A DNA stretch of 64,000 bases from Piliocolobus tephrosceles. Lineage: Eukaryota; Chordata; Mammalia; Primates; Cercopithecidae. The notes beneath the pieces are model-generated. The model saw only the letters and a program-made list of their open reading frames with translations. It made no database searches and was not told the DNA's origin. Shown here piece by piece: positions 35,335 to 47,155 of this stretch. The position numbers were made by a program, and so were the translations under genes. Where the stretch lies: positions 17,427,068 through 17,491,067 of the forward strand of contig NC_045447.1 of assembly GCF_002776525.5 (NCBI RefSeq), written 5' to 3'. The stretch's first letter is position 1. Each line of letters opens with the position of its first letter.

Positions 35335-35640
35335 GTCTACCTGCTTGCCTGACATCTCTGCATGTTTCACATGGCCAGAACGGATTTCTCAATTCCACCC
35401 CACCCTTGCTCTCCTCACTTCCCATCCCAGTAAATGGCTCAAGACACATAGTCTGGGAGACCTTTTCCTCTGTCTACCTCACGGTCTAGTTCATTAGCAT
35501 GTTTTCTCAATTCCTCCTCCAAAATCCTTTCCACTTTATCCCCTTCTGTCCACTCCACAGCCGCCATGCCCTCCCTGTTCATGTTGCCATCAGCTTTTCT
35601 CTGCATCCTTGTCTAGCCAGCCTGCTATTGCTTAGAGGGA
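35335..35640 (+). repeat. L2
   Basis: Degenerate L2: 'tacctgcttgcctgacatct' with C-rich, T-rich continuation as in L2 ORF2/3' regions. Confidence 0.5.
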
Positions 35641-35661
35641 ATTCAGTCAATAATGAGTTGT

Positions 35662-35861
35662 GTTGGACACAGTGGCTCGTGCCTGTAATTCCAGCACTTT
35701 GAGAGGCTGAGGCGGGAGGATCGCTTGTGTCCGGAAGTTCAAGACTAGCCTGGGCAACTTAATGAAACCCTGTCTCTACAACAAAATAAAAAATTAGCTA
35801 GATGCAGTGGCGCATGCCTGTAGTCCCAGCTACTAAGGAGGCTAAGGTGGGAGGATCACCT
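35662..35861 (+). repeat. Alu, 3'-truncated
   Basis: Forward Alu that stops after 'gggaggatcacctg'. Confidence 0.9.
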
Positions 35862-35917
35862 GTATTCCACGTCTTTTTTTAACCTGCTCCATGATTCATA
35901 GATTTTTAACGCTTCCA

Positions 35918-36207
35918 GCTGGGCATGTGGCTCATGCCTGTAATCCCAGCACTTTGGGAGGCCGAGGTGGGTGGATCGTCTGAGGTCAGGAGTTTGAAAC
36001 CAGCCTGATCAACATGCAAAACCCAGTCTCTACTAAAAATACAAAATTAGCCAGGCGTGGTGACCCATACATGTGATCCCAGCTACTCAGGAGGCTGAGG
36101 CAGGAGAATCACTTGAACCCGTGAGGCAGAGGTTGCAGTGAGCTGAGATCGTGCTATTGCATTCCAGCCTGGGCAACAAGAGTGAAACTCCATCTGAAAA
36201 AAAAAAT
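35918..36207 (+). repeat. Alu
   Basis: Full forward Alu. Confidence 0.94.
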
Positions 36208-36750
36208 AGAATTTTAACTCTTCCTCTACCCACTCCTTGGGTACCAAAATGTATCATAAATAAATATGTAAAATTTAAAAGCTGCCAATAACCTAGGGAG
36301 GTGTGTGCTTTGGTTAGGGGGCCCTTTTATTTTGGGGGAAGCTTTTGTGGAACTCTACACACTGGCATCACACCGTTGCATGCCCTATGTGGAAGGAAAG
36401 CATCTGAGCAGCTCTTTCCTGGCACTTTTTCCTCTCTTTTTAGTGCCTCATCTTTGTGATCTTGGACTTCTCTGACAGTTGAAATTGTCAAAGACTAGCT
36501 TTTCACATGTGTGAGCTGCCCTCCATCACTTATTTTTTCGAGGGTTTTGTGGGTTTTGATGACTAAGACTCCTTGATGCAGCGGTTCATCCAGGAAGCTG
36601 ATCTTGATCTCATTCTCCCTCCTCCCCCTTCTCCCCAGCTGCCTGCATTTTCAGGCTGCTGTGTGGCTTTGTAGTCAGGGTCACTGACTTGTTGGAATTG
36701 TCAGTGGAATCAAATAATTAACAGCTGGGAAATATAATATTTTAATTTTT

Positions 36751-37048
36751 TTTTTTTTTTTTTTTTGAGACGGAATCTCGCTCTGTCGCCCAGGCTGGAG
36801 TGCAGTGGCCAGATCTCAGCTCACTGCAAGCTCCGCCTCCCGGGTTTACGCCATTCTCCTGCCTCAGCCTCCCGAGTAGCTGGGACTACAGGCGCCCGCC
36901 ACCTCGCCCGGCTAGTTTTTTGTATTTTTTAGTAGAGACGGGGTTTCACCGTATTAGCCAGGATGGTCTCGATCTCCTGACCTCGTGATCCGCCCGTCTC
37001 GGCCTCCCAAAGTGCTGGGATTACAGGCTTGAGCCACCGCGCCCGGCG
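36751..37048 (-). repeat. AluY (monkey-type) with target duplication
   Basis: Reverse AluY with few differences and the signatures 'cacctcgcccggctag' and 'ggcttgagccac'. Duplication AATATTTTAATTTTT at 36736-36750 and 37049-37063. Confidence 0.97.
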
Positions 37049-37379
37049 AATATTTTAATTTTTAATGTTGCTACTTTTTCTTCCTGCTTGAAGGAATCCA
37101 AGTAACTAAACTGGACTCTAGTTTTCTGACTCAGTCCTTCTAGAAGACCTGGACTGAGTGATCATGTAGTTGAGGTGTGTGTAGCAGGTGGACCACCTGC
37201 TGGGACTGCGAGATTCTCAAGGGGAAGGACTGGGTCTCATTTATCCCATCGCAGTGCTTAGCAGGATGACCTGGTATACAGCAGGGAACTGGAAAATGTG
37301 GGTCGAGGGATCATGCACCCCAGTTGGGTCCTTTATATAAATTAAATGGCAAAAGGCTCCATTCCCTTCTCCTTCTTTC

Positions 37380-37510
37380 CTACCCTCCACTTTATCTGCA
37401 AAATGGGAATGATGATAGCACCCACTTCATAGAGTGGTCATGGAGATCAAATGAGAGAATAAAAGTCAAGCACTTAGCCCCTGGTGTATAATAAGTATTA
37501 AGTAAGTATA
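37380..37510 (+). repeat. MIR
   Basis: Forward MIR 3' part: 'tctgcaaaatgggaatgatg', 'atggagatcaaatgagagaa'. Confidence 0.65.
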
Positions 37511-37901
37511 CCTTTTCCTCCTTTTCCTTTTTTAAAAATAGTATTACCAAATGTCCAGCTTATACACAGTTATAAGACTTAGCTAGCGGGCTAGGTTAGA
37601 ACTACTAAAAGATCTTTGACAGGCTAAAACTAAGATGCAATTAGTGAGATGAAATGAACAAGATAGTTTTAAGTTCAGAAATGGTTACAGAAGTATAAGA
37701 TAGCTGCGTGGGTGGTTTTTGGTTTTTGGTTTTTGGTTTGCAATCTCGTCATTCAACAAAGCTGGGAGTTTTATAGAACTAAAAGCACCATGTAAGCTAC
37801 TAAAAACAACAACAAAAAAGGCTCATCATTTCTCAGTGTGAATTGACAAAAATGCCAATGCAAATAAAAATAATTACTTTTTATTTTGTTTTGTTTGTTT
37901 G

Positions 37902-37902
37902 T

Positions 37903-37941
<39 letters not shown>

Positions 37942-37943
37942 TT
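37902..37943 (+). repeat. (TTTA)n microsatellite
   Basis: About ten TTTA units forming the tail of the next reverse Alu. Confidence 0.97.
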
Positions 37944-38230
37944 TCGAGATGGAGTTTCACTCTTGTTACCCTGGCTGGAGTGCAATGGCATGATCTTGGC
38001 TCACTGCAACCTCTGCTTCCTGAGTTCAAGCAATTCTCCTGCCTCAGCCTCCCAAGTAGCTGGGATTACAGGTGTGCGCCACCACGCCTGGCTAATTTTG
38101 TTTTTTTTTTTTAGTAGAGACAGGGTTTCACTATGTTGGCTAGGCTGGTCTTGAACTCCTGATCTCAAGTGATCCACCTGCCTTGGTCTCCTAAAGTGCT
38201 GGGATTACAGGCATGAGCCACTGCACCCGA
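37944..38230 (-). repeat. Alu
   Basis: Full reverse Alu whose A tail evolved into (AAAT)n. Confidence 0.94.
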
Positions 38231-38344
38231 CTTATTTTTTAAATGGAAATAGTATTACCTTTAGATCTGGACAAACCAGGGCTTTAACCCCAACTCATCA
38301 GCAGAGGAATGACAAATCATATAAGAAATAGTGTACGTGGTGGC

Positions 38345-38560
38345 TCAGCTCAGAGCATGGTCTCCAGAGTCAGATGATCTTGTTTAAATCCCAGCTTTAA
38401 CCCCTACTAGCTGTGCAACCTCAGGCAAGGTATTTGACTTCTCTGTGCTAGCTTCTTCATTGATAAAATGGGAATCAAAATAGCACCTACCTCAGAAGGG
38501 TGAGCCCTTTGCACGGTGCCTGGTCACAAAGGAATTGCTCAGTGTGTGTTAGCTGGCATC
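38345..38560 (+). repeat. MIR
   Basis: Nearly full forward MIR: 'cccctactagctgtgcaacc', 'gataaaatgggaatcaaaat'. Confidence 0.8.
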
Positions 38561-38589
38561 ATTAGTGACCAGCTGCTCGGCCTTTGACA

Positions 38590-38735
38590 AGATAATAAGC
38601 TGCTCTGAGACTTGGTTTTCTTACCTGGACCATGGACAGGACACATTGCAGGGCTGTTGCAGAGACTAAGTGAGAAAGTGTACGTGATGGGTGCCTGGCA
38701 CAGGTTGGTGCAGAGTGCATAATAGCTTCTTTCAT
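38590..38735 (+). repeat. MIR
   Basis: A second forward MIR 3' part directly after the first: 'gcagagactaagtgagaaag', 'gggtgcctggcacagg'. Confidence 0.6.
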
Positions 38736-40152
38736 GATTGAAGGAAACCAAGGGCAACTGTGTCCTGCATGCAGCAGGCGTATCTGGGGTGCTGAGGGCA
38801 GAGCTAAGTCTTAGAGTTTGAGACTCCGGACAAGATGAGTCAAACCAGGAGAGCACCCTGAAAGTGTTTCCCCGTCTGCCATCTTGACCAACCTGGGGCA
38901 GTTTCAGCATTGGGGGCGAAATGTAGGAAACAGGTCACTTCGAGCTGTGATGGAATCTGGGAAGCAGACCAGATGTGATGCCTGGGGATGGGGTGCGAGG
39001 GCAGAGTCAGCTCAAGAACTGCAGGGTGCAGCGTTGGGGAACAAGGGACAGGAGGCCTGAGAGGAGAGCTACTGAGGCTCCTCTTCCACTCTGAGGCTGG
39101 GGTGAGGCAGGGGAAGACCCAGCTGCACTCACCAGCCTCGCTGTGGGAAAAATCCAACTTTGCTGATGGGTTGGGGGGTTCTGTGAAAACCCAGGGCTCC
39201 ACTGGCCATGCTGGCCTGAGGTATTTGCTGACCTCACCTTTATCAGGTGAGGCCCTGACAGCCTCACCAGGGCCACGGCAGTGCAACCAACAGGGATCAC
39301 CAGGACTTTGCCCCAATCACTCACCTTCCTGAGGTTGAACCAAGACGCTGCCCACAGTGAATCCAGTAATACAAGCAAATGCCAAGCAGGGTGCCAGGCC
39401 CATATTGGGGTTTGAATCTAAATGAGCCTGTACCAGTCTCTGCTTCCCAATGGGGAGAATGCAGCCACCTCCCAAGCCAAGAGGGAGTCAAAGCCTCCCC
39501 CTGCCTGGAGCTCCACCCTCACACTGGGGCCCCTGCTGCTCTGTGCTTTCTGCATTTACCCTTCAGGGCTTCAGGGTTTTGGGCTTTGTCATAGCTTCCT
39601 GTGTTTGACCTTGCCAAGTCCCGTTCTAGCTCTCTGAGCACAGCAAAGCGCCCTCCCTCTCCTCTTGCCCCTTTTGTGTGCCCAGCAAAGAGGCTCCTGG
39701 TCTAAGGAGAAGGTCCTTGCCGGAGCCCTGGGCTCCACTCTTGGCCTTGCTGGGCCTCTATCAAGTACCTTCCTTTCTGGTGCCTTCGTCTCCTTGTTTG
39801 TAAAGTGAGCAGTAACATCAAAATCCCTTTAATCTGGGGCCCTTTTTGGTCAATGACCAGATTCTCACCCAGATATCCCTCCTGGCAAAAGGCAAATGGA
39901 AACAGCTTTTTCTCTTTCGAATCTAATGTCACTCTCTCATCCGCCTGTATCAAGGCTTAGGATCTCTTAGGCTCAGATGACATCCACAGGAATAAATAAC
40001 ACCTAAAGTTGCTACTGGTAGCTTAGGAAGGGGTTGGGAAAGTAGGGAAAGGGGTTTAGAAGAAGGAAGAGAACAAAGAAAGTAGAAGAGGAAAGAAGGT
40101 ATGAGATGTAGAGATAAGAGCCTCATAAGGGACCCCCAAAACAGCCCTCAGA
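38736..40152. other. intron 7 unique sequence
   Basis: A GC-rich, repeat-poor part of GGTA1 intron 7. Open stretches on both strands around 38840-39380 overlap and look non-coding. A weak MIR lies near 39720-39810. Confidence 0.4.
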
Positions 40153-40454
40153 AGGCTGGACGCAGTGACTCATGCCTATAATCCTGGCATTTTGGGAGGC
40201 TGAGGCTGGTGGATCACCTGAGGTCAGGAGTTCAAGAGCAGACTGGCCAACATGGTGAAACCCCATCTCTACTAAAATTACAAAAATTAGCCAGGTGTGG
40301 TGGGATATGCTTATAATCCCAGCTACTTGGGAGGCTGAGGCAGGAGGATCACTTGAACCTGGGAGGCAGAGACTGCAGTGAGGCAAGATCCAGCCACTGC
40401 ACTCCAGCCTGGGTGACAGAGGGAGATCTGTCTCAAAAAAAAAAAAAAAAAAAA
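40153..40454 (+). repeat. Alu with target duplication
   Basis: Full forward Alu. The flanks AGCCCTCAGA and AGCCTTCAGA form the duplication. About 220 bases upstream of GGTA1 exon 8. Confidence 0.95.
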
Positions 40455-40677
40455 GATAGCCTTCAGAGGCACCTGAGCCAAAACCCCCTCTTCCTCACCC
40501 AGAAGATGCTACCCCTGCAAATGGCACACCTGCCAGCCAAGTGTTTGGCGTTAAGCTACAGTCAGGATTCAAGGACAGTCCCTGCAGATCATAGCTGACC
40601 CCTCTTTTCCTTGGATAGTCTCTGCCCCACAATGGCAAAGCTGCCCTGACTCAGGGAACTCTCTGTTTTATCACCAG

Positions 40678-40815
40678 GAAACGCCCAGAGGTTGTGAGAG
40701 TGACCAGATGGAAGGCACCGGTTGTGTGGAAAGGCACTTACAACAAAGCCATCCTAGGAAATTATTATGCCAAACAGAAAACTACTGTGGGATTGACGGC
40801 TTTTGCTATTGGAAG
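40678..40815 (+). pseudogene. GGTA1: GGTA1 exon 8 (138 nt, start of catalytic domain)
   Basis: The acceptor is tatcaccag and the donor is gtaggt. The exon is open across all 45 codons: KRPEVVRVTRWKAPVVWKGTYN, then KAILGNYYAKQKTTVGLTAFAIGR. This is the first part of the GT-A fold that binds UDP. The family motif WEGTYN reads WKGTYN here, a Glu-to-Lys change that fits relaxed constraint. The paralogous exon at 61891-62028 has exactly the same length and phases and keeps WEGTYN. Confidence 0.93.
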
Positions 40816-41473
40816 GTAGGTGTCACTGATGAAACTGTCCTTGACTGTTTCTTGTTCCACTGTCGAGACATTTTTGTGGAGACTCCTGAACTGATGGAGG
40901 CCAGCCATGATTTTTTGATTTATTAGATAGAAGAATGTTTTCATGGAACTGTTTCAGTCTCCTTTCTGCTGAGGCCCTAAAATGCTGAGAACAAAATAAT
41001 AGTAGGTAAGTCTACTCATTCCTACCTCAAAATGAGGGTCTTGGGTTGCAGGAATACATGTCTGTTCCACCCACCAAGCCCAGGGTCAACAGCGTACCCA
41101 CAACCGCCTCCTCCCTGACCACCATGGCTTCCTTTAGAAATTCCACAAGTGCTAGCTGCTAGACAGCCCAGAGTGCATCATTCTTTTTCCTATGCTCTAG
41201 GCCCAGGACCAACTACAGAGAGATTTACAGCAAGCTCTAGGTGCAGCGTGACCTAAGCACAGTGGCTTTCCATGCTGGAACACAGCTGACCACTCTTCCA
41301 TGGGTTCCTCAGATCACTTCTACTTTTTCTCTCATGGAGGATTTGGCCCTAGAAGATTTGCTGGTCAGAGCTTGCTCTTCCAAAGGTTGGATATGTGCCA
41401 GTTTCAGCTCCCTTGTTCAGAACATATGATGGAGAAAAACTACAATCATTCTTTCTTGAAAGTTCTATCTCTA

Positions 41474-41779
41474 GGCCGGGTGCAGTGGCTCACGCCTGTA
41501 ATCCCAGCACTTTGGGAGGCCGAGGTGGGTGGATCACAAGGTCAGGAGATCGAAACCATCCTGACTGACACAGTGAAACCCCGTCTCTACTAAAAATACA
41601 AAAAATTAGCCAGGCATGGTGGCACATGCCTGTAGTCTCAGCTATTTGGGAGGCTGAGGCAGGAGAATCCCTTGAATCTGGGAGGTGAAGGTTGCAGTGA
41701 GCCAAGATTGTGCCACCGCACTCCAGCCTGGGTGACACAGCGAGACTCCGTCTCAAAAAAAAAGAAAAAAGAAAAAAAA
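41474..41779 (+). repeat. Alu with target duplication
   Basis: Full forward Alu between AAGTTCTATCTCTA and AAGTTCTAGCTCTA. Confidence 0.95.
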
Positions 41780-43087
41780 GTTCTAGCTCTAATATTAGTT
41801 ATTGAAGATAATCCATTTTGCTTTTTTTGGATAATTTTCCTTTTTTTTTCCCAAAATAAAACTGAAAGTCCAATTTTCCTATATTTTTTTTCTGCCCTCT
41901 GGGCCTTTCCCTCTGTATCTCTTCTGAAGAAGCTTCATGGAAAGTTGATTCTTTGCCTTGTATAAAGAGAGTTGAAGGCTCAGGTTGATTTGAGCTTTGC
42001 AAGGTGTGGCTTAAAGAGAGCTCCATAAAGATCTGATAGCTCTCCAGAGATAACCTTCCCCAACCCAGAGCCCAGCAGCTATTACCGTTCTGTCATTCAC
42101 AATACCAATCAAGTTCTAATGTCACTGAATGTGCAGATCCTAGGGACCTATGTGGTCTCTCTAGCAGAGAAAGGTGACTGTGGAGTTTTGACATGTTTAC
42201 TAGAAGAATCTGTACTCATATAGGCTGGGAGCCACCTAATTAGATTAGGTGAGCCACGCAGCTCACCGAATCCTTTGGCACAAAAGGGGCTAACCCAGCC
42301 ACGTTGCAGATTGATTTGATCCTGGTGTTTCCAAAAAGAACAGAGCATTGCCCAGTGCCCCACAATGGCTTCAGCCATCCAATTCCAACTCTGCAGAACT
42401 AAACTGTAAATCGCACATCCTGGTGAAAGCACTCGGCCCTCAGCTCTGAGACAAGAGAGGACTGCTTGTACTCAGCAGCAATAGATCTCTACAAGTGGAT
42501 TTTGACTTTTAGGAGGTGTAATGTTTGGTTTGTTTTCAAGCAACAATGCATGGAGCCAACTGCAATGCTTTAATCTCTTAACAATGTAAAACCTCACAAT
42601 GACTCTCCCCTGTACTCAACGCCCCCCCCCGCCGCCCCCCAGCCCAGTATTGTTTCCCAAGCTTCACGGCACAATAAATTTTTCTTGAAGTCCCAGAATA
42701 CTGAAGGATTTCCTCGCCACTAGCCATAGAGCCACACTGAAGTCCTTTTTTATATTCCTCAGATGTATTTTCTCCATTTAAAGAATCAGTACTATAAACC
42801 CTTGGATTACCACATACCAACATTAAAAGCACACTTTATTTTGGTAACAAAGAAAGGGAATCCAAGCAGCAACAAAAAGCGAAAAGAAGTGCCAGTCATT
42901 ATTACTCACAAAACACCATGATTGGCCAGAAGTGTGATCAGCACATTAAATTCAGTCCACATGAGTTTAGGGTTTCGTCAAGTTGTATGAAAACATCTGG
43001 TTTATTCTTCCTCTTCCTGGTAATCTCCACAGCATAGCTTCACAAATAGTCTATAGCCTGGGCTTACAGAAGACTCCAATACAATGT

Positions 43088-43090
<3 letters not shown>

Positions 43091-43118
<28 letters not shown>

Positions 43119-43398
43119 GAGATGGAGTCTTGCTCTGTTGCCCAGGCTGGAGTGCAGTGGCGCCATCTCAGCTCACTGCAACCTCCGCCTCCCTGGTTCC
43201 AGCAATTCTCCTGCCTTAGCCTCCCAAGCAGCTGGGACTACAGGCATGTGCCACCATGCCCAGATAATTTTGGTATTTTTAGTAGAGACCGGGTTTCACC
43301 ATATTGGCCAGGCTGGTCTCAAACTCCTGACCTTGTGATCCACCTGCCTTGGCCTCCCAAAATGCTGGGATTACAGGCACGAGCCACCTTGCCCAGCA
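43091..43398 (-). repeat. Alu
   Basis: Full reverse Alu in intron 8 of GGTA1. Confidence 0.95.
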
Positions 43399-43444
43399 AT
43401 GGGGGACAGCATGCAATGCTTTTCAAAGGAATAGATAAATAGTT

Positions 43445-44330
43445 AAAATACCACTAAATACCTACTAGAATGGCCAAAATTCAAAACACTGACAACACCA
43501 AATGCTGACAAGGATGTGGAGCAACAGGAACACTTATTCATTGTTGGTAGGAATGCAAAATGGTACAGCCACTTTGGAAGATAATTTGGCAGTTTCTTAC
43601 AAAACTAAATATACTCTTATCATATGATCCAGCAATCGTACTCCTTGGTATTCACCCAAGTGAGTTAAAAACTTACGTCTACACAAAAACCTGCACATGG
43701 ATATTTACAGAAGCTTTATTTCATAATTACCAAAACTTGGAAGCAACCAAGATGTCCTTTGGTAGGTGAATAGAAAAATGAACTAAGCCACATCCAGATA
43801 ATGGAATATTATTCTGTGCTAAAAAGAAATGAGCTATCAAGTCATGAAAGATATAAAAGAACCTTAAATGCATCTTACTAAGTAAAAGAAGCCACACTGA
43901 AAAGGCTACATGCTATATGCTTATATGACGTTCTGGAAAAGGTAAAACTATGGAGACAGTAAAAAGGTCAGTGATTGTTTGGGGAGGGAAGGACTAATAA
44001 GCAAAGCTCAGATAATTTTTAAGGCAGTGATGATATTTTGTATGATACTATAATGGTGGATACATGTCATTATACTTTTGTTAAACCCTTAGAATGTACC
44101 ACACCAAGAGTGAACCCTAATGTAAACTATGGATGTTGGGTGATAGTGATACGTCTGTGTGGCTTCATTGATCATAACAAATGTACCACTCTGGTGCAGG
44201 GATGTTGATAGTGGGGGGATGGGGACTCTGCAAATGTGGGAGCAGGAGGTATATAGGAATTCCGTACTTTTGGCCCAATTTTTTTGTGAATCTAAAACTT
44301 CTCTAAAAAATGTAGTCCTTTTTTTTTTTT
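43445..44330 (+). mobile_element. older L1 3' end (L1M-like)
   Basis: The sequence runs from the end of ORF2 (gctgacaaggatgtggagca; catatgatccagcaatcg; tggaagcaaccaagatgtcc) into a 3' UTR ending near a T-rich tract at 44318. Many differences from young L1s indicate an old copy. It lies in intron 8 of GGTA1. Confidence 0.85.
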
Positions 44331-45295
44331 TTAATTTTTTTATCTTCTCTGTTCATCTATGTTTACTCAGCCACCAAACATGGCTTACTGCTAACATAGT
44401 CCTTTTTTTAAGATAAAGAAAAAGTAGTTAAAATAAGGTTAAATCAGAAGTTGCTCATTCTAGTATTTGGATGGACTAGTATTTTGGATGATGGTGTGTG
44501 GACAATGGACTGGTGTTTTAGGTGACTAGTGGGAGGCTCATAGGATGACTATGTAACATGAAAGCAGATCTAGATCTCATAACTCATTCTCTGTATCACA
44601 CAGGACAAGCGAGTTCTGCTGTTTGGGCTTAATGCATCCCCAGTGGATCCAAGGGTCACATCACCCTTGTACCTGGTCTGGCAGTAGCAACATTGGGGTT
44701 TATGTTAAGGCTTTTGAATTGAGCTCAAGAACTAGTACCCCCTTTGACTGTCCAAAGTCTGAACCAATTGGTAAATTGGACAAAGGGGTAAGGAAGTCAG
44801 AGAGTGGTAAATATCACCCTCATTATAGTTAAAGCTCATATTGGAGAATGTGGCTTATATCTGCAGGCCCTGCAGCTCCTAAATATTCAACCCCCAGAGT
44901 TAGAAAGACTTGAGCAACCAGGCACCTACAGGCCTCTGGATGTGAAAATAGATCCTGTACTAAGCTTCCTGCAAAACCCAGAGCAGTTGAGAACACATGC
45001 TGTCTTGGACTGGCTGGTTCCTGAAAGCCAGAGGAGAGGAAGGATAGGGTAGTGCATGTCTAGTTCTAGCTGCTCTTCCAAAATTGGCAGTCAGGTAAGT
45101 CATTCCAGCTTCCCACGGACTGAGTGACTGAATAGTGGAGAGTAGCCAGGAGTATTACACTAACATGAAAACATACCCAGGGTGGGAAGAAATCATTCCT
45201 CTACTAACTATAAAATACAGACATGATTATAACAACATGTGATTTCTTTCAGGAATCCCAGAGGTTAAATGTTTTGCTTTTCTTCTTTGTTTCAG
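44331..45295. other. intron 8 unique sequence with an unexplained coding-like patch
   Basis: 44623-45052 has two overlapping open stretches (69 and 82 residues) with coding-like composition. The second contains a proline/leucine-rich LQLLNIQPPELERLEQPGTY segment. I do not recognise it. It sits just upstream of GGTA1 exon 9. Confidence 0.3.
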
Positions 45296-45989
45296 ATATA
45301 TTGAGCATTACTTGGAAGAGTTCATAACACCTGCTAATAGGTACTTCATGGTCGGCCACAAAGTCATATTTTACATCATGGTGGATGATGTCTCCAAGGT
45401 GCTGTTTATAGAGCTGGGTCCTCTGCATTCCTTAAAAGTGTTTGAGGTCAAGCCAGAGAAGAGGTGGCAACACATCAGCATGATATGTGTGAAGATCATC
45501 GGGGAGCACATCTTGGCCCACATCCAACACGAGGTCGACTTCCTCTTCTGCATGGATGTAGACCAGGTCTTCCAAGACAATTTTGGGGTGAAGACCCTAG
45601 GCCAGTCAGTGGCTCAGCTACAGCCCTGGTGGTACAAGGCAGATCCTGATGACTTTACCTAGGAGAGGCAGAAAGAGTCGGCAGCATACATTCCATTTGG
45701 CCAGGGGGATTTTTATTACCACACGGCCATTTTTGGAGGAACACCCATTCAGGTTCTCAATATCACCCAGGAGTGCTTTAAGGGAATCCTCCTGGAAAAG
45801 AAAAATGACATAGAAGCTGAATGGCATGATGAAAGCCACCTAAACAAGTATTTCCTCCTCGACAAACCCTCTAAAATCTTATCCCTAGAATACTGCTGGG
45901 ATTATCATATCAGCCTGCCTTCAGATATTAAAACTGTCAAGCAGTCGTGGCAGACAAAAGAGTATAATTTGGTTAGAAATATCATCTGA
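45296..45989 (+). pseudogene. GGTA1: GGTA1 exon 9: catalytic domain with single in-frame TAG
   Basis: The acceptor is tctttgtttcag. The 230-codon coding part opens with YIEHYLEEF and ends NLVRNII followed by TGA at 45987-45989. It keeps the DVD metal-binding motif (codons at 45555-45563), FGQGDFYYH, IFGGTP, and the WHDESHLNKYFL acceptor-binding segment (from 45822). The only break is TAG at 45660-45662, where functional enzymes have Tyr in DFTYERR. No indel changes the frame over the whole exon. That is notable given the exon 7 damage and suggests slow decay. The 3' UTR follows; AATAAA at 46646-46651 is a candidate poly(A) signal but is not proven. Confidence 0.95.
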
Positions 45990-46645
45990 CTTCAAATTGT
46001 GCCAGTAGATTTCTGAATTTGAGAGAGGAGTATTCTGGTTACTTCCTCAGAAAAGTAACACTTAATTTTAAGTTAAAAAAAAAACACTAGTGAAACACCA
46101 ACATGGCAAACCCATACCATTCCTCCTTGTAACTTGAGGCTTTGTAATGTGGGAGAATGAATCTAGGGTAATCAGATTCATTACCCTAGGGTAAATCAGA
46201 TTCATAGGGTAAATTCCCAGTGATTTCTTATCTATTTTGGGTTAGGGGGAAATACTATCAACTGAACCAAAAAGAACTTGTCATAGGCAAAGATAAAGCC
46301 AGAAACACTCTACACATGCCACATAACATCTGGAGAAAAGGGTGCAAGATATGATTGTAAGGGGTTGTCCCTTGAGTTCAATGCCTGCCTATTTCCAATG
46401 CATCTAAAACAACATGAAGTTACTGTGCAGCAGAGCTCTCAGTAAAGACACCATTTGCCTTGGCAATCCTCAAAATGCTTCAATAGCAGATTGCTTCAGG
46501 CCATCTGTAGTCCGTCCTTTTCTCATCAGGATGTTGTTTGACTTCTGTGCGAAAAATTGGTGGAGTGTCCTAGTAGATATCATGGTGGTGCGTGATCAGA
46601 GTCTCAAGGAACCTGAATGAGCCAAGGTGCCCAGCATGAAGTCAA

Positions 46646-46651
46646 AATAAA
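46646..46651 (+). promoter_or_regulatory. candidate GGTA1 poly(A) signal
   Basis: AATAAA lies 657 bases after the GGTA1 terminal stop codon. The distance is plausible, but nothing else confirms use, and GGTA1 3' UTRs can be longer. Confidence 0.25.
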
Positions 46652-47007
46652 GCCTTGACATGAGTTTGCATGAAATAGCAAAGAGAGAGTGGAAGAGAGG
46701 AGCCGATCACTGTGGGGCAGTGCCACCCTGGGGGCACTTAGGGCATGGGATTGGTGCTTAAATACATCACGGATCCAGGCACTGAATGGGAGGAAGTGTG
46801 GGTGATTTCCAGCCTCATTGACCCTATGAATGACAAGCAGCGGGGACTTGAACGGAAGATGTTTCTTGTGTTGCCTAAGTGGTATTCAGTCTACCAGACT
46901 GCAACTTGCATTTTCTAATCCTTGGCAAAGAGATGTGGATGGTGTCAGAGAAGGCAAAGGCCTGCAGTGGATTGAAGAGGCTTGCAAGCAGTTCCGTTTC
47001 TAGGATG

Positions 47008-47155
47008 GGGGCTTCATCAGAGGACACTCGGTCATCAGCTGGTCTCACCACTTAGTCTAAACCTCAGGGTTCCTCAGCCCCTCATACCCCAACTTGGAGG
47101 GCTAAAATTCAGAAGTAGACTGGAGAAACAGCCTTCCCATCAAGTAACCTCTTGT
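47008..47155 (+). repeat. local duplication, unit X copy 1
   Basis: About 148 bases from 'gggcttcatcagaggacac' to 'ctcttgt' recur at 48968-49118 with scattered differences. Confidence 0.9.

Larger units (their letters stand above)
24757..45989 (+). pseudogene. GGTA1: GGTA1 unitary pseudogene (alpha-1,3-galactosyltransferase), six coding exons
   Basis: In most mammals this gene encodes a Golgi type II membrane enzyme of family GT6. It transfers galactose from UDP-Gal in alpha-1,3 linkage to N-acetyllactosamine, making the alpha-Gal epitope; it is known to be inactive in Old World monkeys, apes and humans. The six exons here give, in order, a cytoplasmic tail and membrane anchor, a stem, and the catalytic domain with the DVD metal-binding motif and the HDES/LNKYFL acceptor-site segment. 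Every exon keeps AG/GT splice sites and the expected phases, so this is an old intron-containing (unitary) pseudogene, not a processed copy. Lesions seen are a frame change with TGA in exon 7 and a TAG in exon 9. Read from the first ATG the chain would stop after 85 residues, so any product would be only anchor and stem. The numbering 4-9 follows the usual scheme with three upstream non-coding exons, which I did not find. Confidence 0.95.

Noticed and set aside
37711..37740. (GGTTTTT)n telomere-like short repeat
   Set aside because: Only about four units and not the TTAGGG type; a chance low-complexity tract.
38840..39378. Open stretches of up to 158 residues on both strands in GGTA1 intron 7
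   Set aside because: Same reason: mutual overlap, no family similarity, and inside an intron.
42619..42641. C-rich run with two CGs
   Set aside because: Too short for a CpG island; low complexity and possibly sequencing error.
46414..46620. 68-residue open frame in the GGTA1 3' flank
   Set aside because: Short, no recognised homology, and probably inside the 3' UTR.
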